Shown in pieces: positions 9,242-12,641 of a DNA stretch of 12,641 nucleotides (its first letter is position 1; each line of letters opens with the position of its first letter). Under the pieces are notes generated by a model that did not search any database, was not told the origin of the DNA, and saw only the letters and a program-made list of their open reading frames with translations. The stretch lies in contig JAVVFH010000087.1 of the NCBI GenBank assembly GCA_032250585.1, positions 1 through 12,641 of the forward strand, read 5' to 3'. The position numbers and the translations under genes are program-made. The stretch comes from JAVVFH01 sp032250585. Lineage in GTDB: Bacteria; Pseudomonadota; Gammaproteobacteria; Xanthomonadales; SZUA-36.

Positions 9242-9307
9242 GTATTGAAAACGAACGCAGGGGTCTCCATTTGTAAGTTCTAAGCGCCCGGTGGCAGTAA
9301 TTAACCC

Positions 9308-9336
9308 TTGAATTCGTGGAGGGGAGTCTATATCAT
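9308..9336 (+). promoter_or_regulatory. Predicted sigma70-type promoter of the initiator tRNA / rimP operon
   Basis: TTGAAT at 9308-9313 (-35, first four bases match the consensus) and TATCAT at 9331-9336 (-10, five of six match) are separated by 17 nt, the ideal spacing. AT-rich bases lie just upstream (9296-9304). Initiation would fall near 9342-9345, only about 6-9 nt before the mature tRNA 5' end. The discriminator CTGCCACC is GC-rich, as at stable-RNA promoters under stringent control. This is inference from sequence only. The overlapping TATATC at 9329 would give a worse 15-nt spacer. Confidence 0.65.
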
Positions 9337-9350
9337 CTGCCACCTGCTGA

Positions 9351-9427
9351 TGCGGGGTGGAGCAGTCTGGCAGCTCGTCGGGCTCATAACCCGAAGGTCG
9401 CAGGTTCGAATCCTGCCCCCGCTACCA
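9351..9427 (+). tRNA. Initiator tRNA-fMet (anticodon CAT)
   Basis: This is a 77-nt cloverleaf with the 3' CCA encoded (9425-9427). The anticodon loop is CTCATAA. It is an initiator and not an elongator tRNA. The anticodon stem ends in the three G-C pairs GGG/CCC, the D stem has the A11-U24 pair (GAGC/GCTC), and the first base pair is not Watson-Crick: T1 faces T72, where E. coli has C1/A72. The T arm contains GGTTCGAATCC. It is placed in front of rimP-nusA-infB like metY in E. coli. IF2, encoded by infB at the end of the window, binds this tRNA once it is formylated. Confidence 0.96.
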
Positions 9428-9475
9428 GATTTATGAAATTCCTGGGCCAACGCGAGCCGGACCAGGGGTTCTGAT

Positions 9476-9502
9476 AAAAAAGGCCCCGGCAGGGGCCTTT
9501 TT
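9476..9502 (+). terminator. Intrinsic terminator after the tRNA
   Basis: The stem GGCCCC (9482-9487) / GGGGCC (9492-9497) with loop GGCA is flanked by six A's (9476-9481) and five T's (9498-9502), so the stem can extend by A-U pairs. This is a textbook factor-independent terminator, 48 nt after the tRNA. It is the first one downstream of nuoN as well. A weaker stem (9437-9445 with 9462-9470, two G-U pairs) sits between the tRNA and the terminator. rimP expression from the tRNA promoter needs readthrough or antitermination here. Confidence 0.85.
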
Positions 9503-9540
9503 ACTGGGCCGGACCGCCGGAGGCGGAAAACCGGCCCGGT
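9503..9540 (+). repeat. Large nested hairpin (inverted repeat) in the rimP leader
   Basis: The outer arms 9503-9512 and 9531-9540 form ten pairs, nine Watson-Crick and one G-U. Inside them 9514-9518 (CCGCC) pairs with 9522-9526 (GGCGG) around a three-base loop, leaving A9513 and the bulge AAAA 9527-9530. The structure begins at the first base after the terminator T-run. It is followed by TTTC only, so it is a poor terminator itself. A double-stranded RNA processing site is one plausible role, since E. coli has an RNase III site between metY and rimP. The function is inferred, not shown. Confidence 0.6.
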
Positions 9541-9702
9541 TTCACGGCATGATGGAAGATGCGATGAATCAATAAGAAGCATTCTTTGGGCTTGGATACG
9601 CGCGGCGAGGGTCGCGGTGTGCAAGCGAATCCCCGGCCGAATACCGTCGAGGATGCATGTCGTGAAGGGCCAGTGCGGCCTTTTTTTGTGCCCGCCGGAG
9701 GC
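9514..9702 (+). repeat. 11-bp direct repeat CCGCCGGAGGC, copies at 9514-9524 and 9692-9702
   Basis: The same 11 bases occur twice in the leader, each time shortly after a terminator-like GGCC plus T-run (16 nt and 11 nt after the GGCC). In the first copy the repeat forms the inner hairpin of the 9503-9540 structure. In the second it supplies the 5' arm of the hairpin before rimP. It may be a duplicated leader module or a coincidence of GC-rich sequence. Confidence 0.5.
9665..9687 (+). terminator. Terminator-like hairpin (possible attenuator) upstream of rimP
   Basis: AAGGGCC (9665-9671) pairs with GGCCTTT (9677-9683) through seven pairs including one G-U, around the loop AGTGC, within a run of seven T's (9681-9687). 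It lies 43 nt before the rimP start. Attenuator-like leaders have been proposed upstream of rimP-nusA-infB in Gammaproteobacteria by comparative work. NusA itself modulates pausing and termination, so feedback is plausible. I could not find a convincing competing anti-terminator: only a 4-bp GGCC pairing with 9635-9638 is visible. Confidence 0.65.
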
Positions 9703-9724
9703 AGTTCGACGGCGAACACCGGAG
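9695..9724 (+). promoter_or_regulatory. Small hairpin overlapping the rimP Shine-Dalgarno
   Basis: GTTCG (9704-9708) pairs with CGAAC (9713-9717) around ACGG. CCGG (9695-9698) can pair with CCGG (9719-9722). The Shine-Dalgarno GGAG occupies 9721-9724, so its first two G's would be in the outer stem. This could lower or tune rimP translation. The outer helix is short and has an asymmetric internal loop, so its stability is uncertain. Confidence 0.4.
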
Positions 9725-9730
9725 TATGGA

Positions 9731-10204
9731 TTGAGTAGAGGAAAGTTGACAGAACTGCTGCAGCCGCTGATCGAGGAACTGGGCTACGAATTTGTGGGCC
9801 TGGAGCAGCGCAGCGAGCCGAAAAACCAGGTGTTGGTGATTTATATCGACCGGCCCGAAGGGCTTCGCGTGGAAGATTGCGAAAAAGTCAGCCGGGAAAT
9901 CTCTGCCTTACTCGACGTGGAGGATCCAATTCCGGGGCACTACAGCCTGGAGGTATCGTCTCCGGGCCTCGATCGCTTGCTGTTCCATCACGAGCAATTC
10001 ACGCGTTTCTCGGGCCAGGAGGCGAAAGTGACCTTGTATGCGCCGCAGCATGGACAACGTAAATTCAAAGGAATCATTCTGGGCGCGGATGAAGCAACGC
10101 TCAGGTTGGAGCAGGATGGCCAGGAAGTGACACTGGACATGGGCAATATCGCCAAGGCGCGACTGGTGCCGGATTACGACAGTTTTTTTGCTGACGGAAA
10201 CTGA
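9731..10204 (+). CDS. rimP: Ribosome maturation factor RimP (TTG start)
   Basis: RimP (157 aa from this start) assists maturation of the 30S ribosomal subunit in the cytoplasm. The family signature VSSPGLDRLL begins at residue 75. It is preceded by the N-terminal alpha/beta domain (VEDCEKVSREISALLDVEDP) and followed by the SH3-like C-terminal domain ending NIAKARLVPDY. TTG at 9731 is chosen because GGAG (9721-9724) sits 6 nt away and the resulting MSRGKLTEL aligns with the MSTLEQKLTEM start of E. coli RimP. TTG at 9746 is a weaker alternative (152 aa, GAGG only 4 nt away). The GTG at 9617 would run through the leader hairpins and is rejected. The gene opens the rimP-nusA-infB group. Confidence 0.93.
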   Translation: MSRGKLTELLQPLIEELGYEFVGLEQRSEPKNQVLVIYIDRPEGLRVEDCEKVSREISALLDVEDPIPGHYSLEVSSPGLDRLLFHHEQFTRFSGQEAKVTLYAPQHGQRKFKGIILGADEATLRLEQDGQEVTLDMGNIAKARLVPDYDSFFADGN

Positions 10205-10253
10205 GCATAGGCTCGCAAATGAATGACAAAAACCGGATAGAGAGAACAACACG

Positions 10254-11747
10254 ATGAGCAAAGAAATCCTGCTGGTTGTGGATGCCGTTTCCAATGAGAA
10301 AGGCGTTGGCAAAGAGGTGATTTTCGAAGCACTGGAGGCAGCGCTGGCGTCGGCCGCGCGCAAACTCAGCGCGGACGAACGGGATGTGCGTGTAGCCATC
10401 GATCGGGAAACTGGCGAATACGAAACCTTTCGCCGCTGGGAAGTGATCGAAGACGACGCTGAAATGGAAAACGAGGACGCCCAGATTTTCCTCGCCGCGG
10501 CCCAGGAAAGCGCTCCCGGAATCGACGTCGGTGACTACCTCGAAGAACCGATGGAGAATGCCGAGTTCGGGCGGATTGCCGCTCAAACGGCCAAGCAGGT
10601 CATCGTGCAGCGCGTGCGCGACGCAGAGCGCGCGCAGGTTGTCGAGGCTTATCAGAACCGTGCCGGGGAATTAATCAACGGCATCGTCAAACGTATCGAA
10701 AGAGGCAATGTGTATCTGGACCTGGGCGGTAACGCAGAGGCCTTCATTGCTCAGCGGCACATGATTCAGGGCGAGACCGTTCGTCCCGGTGAGCGCCTGC
10801 GCGCCTACCTCTACGAAGTGCGTGCCGAAGTCCGGGGTCCGCAATTGTTCGCAAGCCGGACGATCGTGGAGTTCCTGGTCGCCCTGTTCGAACTGGAAGT
10901 GCCGGAAATCGGCCAGGGACTGATTTCCATCATGGGCGGGGCTCGCGACCCCGGTCGCCGGGCAAAAATCGCCGTGCGGTCGAATGACAAGCGCACTGAT
11001 CCGATCGGAGCCTGTGTCGGCATGCGTGGTTCGCGCGTGCAGGCGGTATCCAACGAACTGGCCGGCGAGCGAATCGACATTATCCTGTGGAATGACAATC
11101 CGGCTCAGTTCGTCATCAACGCGATGGCGCCGGCTGAAGTCGCTTCCATCGTGGTGGATGAAGAAAACCAGTCGATGGATATTGCGGTCGAGGAATCCAA
11201 CCTGTCGCAGGCCATCGGCCGCGGTGGGCAGAACGTGCGGCTGGCCAGCGAATTGTCCGGCTGGGAATTGAACGTGCTGACCATCGAGCAGGCTGAGCAG
11301 AAAGGCGAGGAGGAGGCACAGGACATCCTGAACCGTTTCATGGCGCGCCTCGATGTGGGCGAAGACGTTGCCAACATCCTGGTGCAGGAGGGTTTCAGCA
11401 CCATCGAGGAAGTGGCTTATGTACCGGAATCGGAACTGCTGGAGATCGAGGAATTCGACCAGGAAATCGTCATCGAGATCCGCCGGCGAGCCCGTGACGC
11501 GCTGCTTACGCAGATGATCGCCAAGGAAGAAGTGCTGGATGAAAACGCGCCGGCGGAAGACCTGTTGCACCTCGAGGGCATGACGGAACGACTGGGCTAT
11601 CGTCTCGCTGAAAAAGGCGTGCGCAGCCAGGAAGACCTGGCGGAATTGTCGGTCGACGAATTGAAAGAAATTAATGAAATGAGCGACGAAGAGGCTGCCG
11701 CGCTGATTATGGCGGCCCGTGCGCCCTGGTTTGCAGAAGAAGAGTAA
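10254..11747 (+). CDS. nusA: Transcription termination/antitermination factor NusA
   Basis: NusA (497 aa, E. coli 495) binds RNA polymerase and nascent RNA, promoting pausing and hairpin termination or, with other Nus factors, antitermination. Domains in order are the polymerase-binding N-terminal domain (about 1-130), S1 (about 136-200, GIVKRIERGNVYLDLGGNAE), KH1 with IGACVGMRG at 251-259, and KH2 with IGRGGQNV at 321-328. Two C-terminal acidic repeats follow: AR1 about 365-418 (ILVQEGFSTIEEVAYVPESE) and AR2 about 432-497 (DLLHLEGMTERLGYRLAEKG). Having both AR repeats is typical of Gamma- and related Proteobacteria. The ATG at 10254 lies 49 nt after rimP behind the modest purine-rich site GAGAG (10240-10244). 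The nearby leader terminators make autoregulation plausible. Confidence 0.97.
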   Translation: MSKEILLVVDAVSNEKGVGKEVIFEALEAALASAARKLSADERDVRVAIDRETGEYETFRRWEVIEDDAEMENEDAQIFLAAAQESAPGIDVGDYLEEPMENAEFGRIAAQTAKQVIVQRVRDAERAQVVEAYQNRAGELINGIVKRIERGNVYLDLGGNAEAFIAQRHMIQGETVRPGERLRAYLYEVRAEVRGPQLFASRTIVEFLVALFELEVPEIGQGLISIMGGARDPGRRAKIAVRSNDKRTDPIGACVGMRGSRVQAVSNELAGERIDIILWNDNPAQFVINAMAPAEVASIVVDEENQSMDIAVEESNLSQAIGRGGQNVRLASELSGWELNVLTIEQAEQKGEEEAQDILNRFMARLDVGEDVANILVQEGFSTIEEVAYVPESELLEIEEFDQEIVIEIRRRARDALLTQMIAKEEVLDENAPAEDLLHLEGMTERLGYRLAEKGVRSQEDLAELSVDELKEINEMSDEEAAALIMAARAPWFAEEE

Positions 11748-11790
11748 GTCCGTTGCGAACGAGGTCCGCTCATTCAGGAAGGAGCAAATT

Positions 11791-12641
11791 ATGTCAAATG
11801 TAACCGTTTCCCAATTGGCCGACGTTCTGGGCGTCGGCATCGACAAGCTGCTTGCCCAGCTGAGCGATGCCGGCATTGAAGCCAGCAGCGCCGACGATGC
11901 GGTTTCCAACGACGACAAGAAGAAACTGCTCGCGCACCTGCGCGCCAGCCACGGAAAAGTCGAAAGCGACGCTACGGCGCCAAAGCAGGTCACCCTGCGC
12001 CGGAAATCGGTCAGCGAGTTGAGGGTGTCCGGCAGTGGCCCGCGCGCTGCAACGCGCACCGTGAATGTGGAGGTTCGAAAGCGCCGAACCTACGTCAAAC
12101 GCGAAGTCATCAACGAACGAATGGGTGTCGGCGATGCCGACCGCGAAGAAGCCCGGCAGATTCTCGAGGAATCTCTCGCCAAGCGGGAGGCCGAAGAGCG
12201 TGTGCGCCAGGAAGCATCCGATAAGGCGCGTCTGCAAAAAGAAGCAGAACTGCGCAAGCTGGAGGCCGAGCAGACCCGTAAGCAGGAGGAAGAGGAATCC
12301 CGCCGCGAGGCTGAAGAACGTGCCGAGCAGGAAGCGGCCAGGATTCGTGCCGAGGAAGAAGAACGCCAGCGCGAAGAAGAGCGCGCGCGCAAGCTCCTTG
12401 AAGAACAGCGCAAGCGGGAAAAGGAAAAGGCCAAGCCGGCAACCCGCTACGGCAGGAAAGAACTGCACGTGGCCGATGCCGCTGCGGCCCGGCGGCGGAA
12501 GCCCGGACGGCGTGTCCGCGCTTCCGGCCGGGCTGCCACCGAGCACGGTTTTTCGCGGCCGACCGCGCCGATACAGCGCGAAGTCGCCGTTCCCGAAGCG
12601 ATTACGGTTTCGGACCTCGCCAAGTCGATGGCCGTCAAAGC
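11791..12641 (+). CDS. infB: Translation initiation factor IF-2, 5' part (3' end outside window)
   Basis: IF2 is the GTPase that brings fMet-tRNA to the ribosome. Only 283 codons plus two bases are present. Visible parts are the N-terminal IF2_N fold (residues 1-50), the linker motif KQVTLRRKSVSELRVS (about 65-80) and RKRRTYVKR (96-104). A very charged stretch at about 117-215 follows, then GRKELHVAD and HGFSRPTAPIQREVAVPEAI (252-271), the start of the second conserved IF2_N-type region. The window ends before the GTP-binding domain. The ATG at 11791 has a strong AAGGAG (11779-11784) 6 nt upstream and lies 43 nt after nusA. The cut is the window edge, not a gene defect. Confidence 0.96.
   Translation, partial: MSNVTVSQLADVLGVGIDKLLAQLSDAGIEASSADDAVSNDDKKKLLAHLRASHGKVESDATAPKQVTLRRKSVSELRVSGSGPRAATRTVNVEVRKRRTYVKREVINERMGVGDADREEARQILEESLAKREAEERVRQEASDKARLQKEAELRKLEAEQTRKQEEEESRREAEERAEQEAARIRAEEEERQREEERARKLLEEQRKREKEKAKPATRYGRKELHVADAAAARRRKPGRRVRASGRAATEHGFSRPTAPIQREVAVPEAITVSDLAKSMAVK

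Noticed and set aside
8216..9343. Minus-strand open frame of 375 codons opposite nuoN
   Set aside because: It is antisense shadow with the same D/H/Q/R-rich bias and no domain.
9579..9588. boxA-like sequence GCATTCTTTG in the rimP leader
   Set aside because: It matches the boxA consensus only weakly. It is better explained as part of a 5-bp AAGAA/TTCTT hairpin or chance.
9328..9624. Minus-strand open frame of 98 codons containing GGRIRTCDLRVMSPTSCQ
   Set aside because: It is the antisense translation of the initiator tRNA and its terminator. This peptide type is a well-known false annotation made from tRNA genes.
9617..9730. N-terminal extension of RimP from GTG 9617
   Set aside because: It would translate the terminator-like hairpin and T-run of the leader and adds residues not seen in the RimP family.
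9726..9734. Two-codon leader peptide ATG GAT TGA just before rimP
   Set aside because: GGAG ends 1 nt before this ATG, too close for initiation. It is mentioned only as an oddity of the rimP start.
10671..12059. Minus-strand open frame of 462 codons opposite nusA and infB
   Set aside because: It is a shadow of nusA and infB codon use. It spans two genes and the gap between them, with no recognisable motif.
1..12641. Mobile elements, CRISPR arrays, defence genes or a novel system
   Set aside because: All protein-coding space is explained by nuo, rimP, nusA and infB genes in normal order. No transposase, repeat array or unexplained gene-sized gap is visible.

Overview
The window is an ordinary-looking piece of a GC-rich proteobacterial chromosome. 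It holds two housekeeping blocks, all on the + strand: the distal half of the respiratory complex I operon (nuoG 3' part, then nuoH-I-J-K-L-M-N complete) and the start of a translation/transcription operon (initiator tRNA, rimP, nusA, infB 5' part). The proteins resemble gammaproteobacterial versions. A nuo operon followed directly by tRNA-fMet/rimP/nusA/infB is, as I recall, an arrangement seen in Xanthomonadales-like Gammaproteobacteria, so that is my best guess. The exact lineage cannot be fixed from the sequence alone.

Region 1 (1-9241) encodes complex I (NADH:quinone oxidoreductase). The genes are tightly packed. nuoG and nuoH overlap by one base, and the other gaps run from 1 to 19 nt. 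NuoG carries electrons in the peripheral arm, but its 5' part with the iron-sulfur ligands lies outside the window. NuoI holds two 4Fe-4S clusters leading to quinone, and NuoH forms the membrane anchor and much of the quinone site. NuoJ and NuoK link to the antiporter-like proton pumps NuoL, NuoM and NuoN. All the key charged residues I could index are present (NuoK E37/E73, NuoL E147/K240, NuoM E143/K222/K253, NuoN E138/K222/K252), so the complex looks functional.

Region 2 (9242-9730) is the only stretch over 300 nt without a protein gene, and it is the most information-rich non-coding part. It holds a good sigma70-type promoter, a 77-nt initiator tRNA with encoded CCA, a strong intrinsic terminator, a large nested hairpin directly behind it, a second terminator-like hairpin with seven T's, and a small hairpin whose 3' arm covers the rimP ribosome binding site. 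I see no intrinsic terminator between nuoN and the tRNA promoter, so nuo transcripts may run into this region.

Region 3 (9731-12641) holds rimP (TTG start), nusA and the first 283 codons of infB: a 30S maturation factor, the transcription elongation/termination factor NusA, and translation initiation factor IF2. The layout matches the metY-rimP-nusA-infB operon of E. coli. NusA and IF2 are both made downstream of a leader with terminators, and the tRNA used by IF2 is co-located.

I found no mobile element, CRISPR array, defence system or unknown gene. The items worth a second look are in the tRNA-rimP leader.
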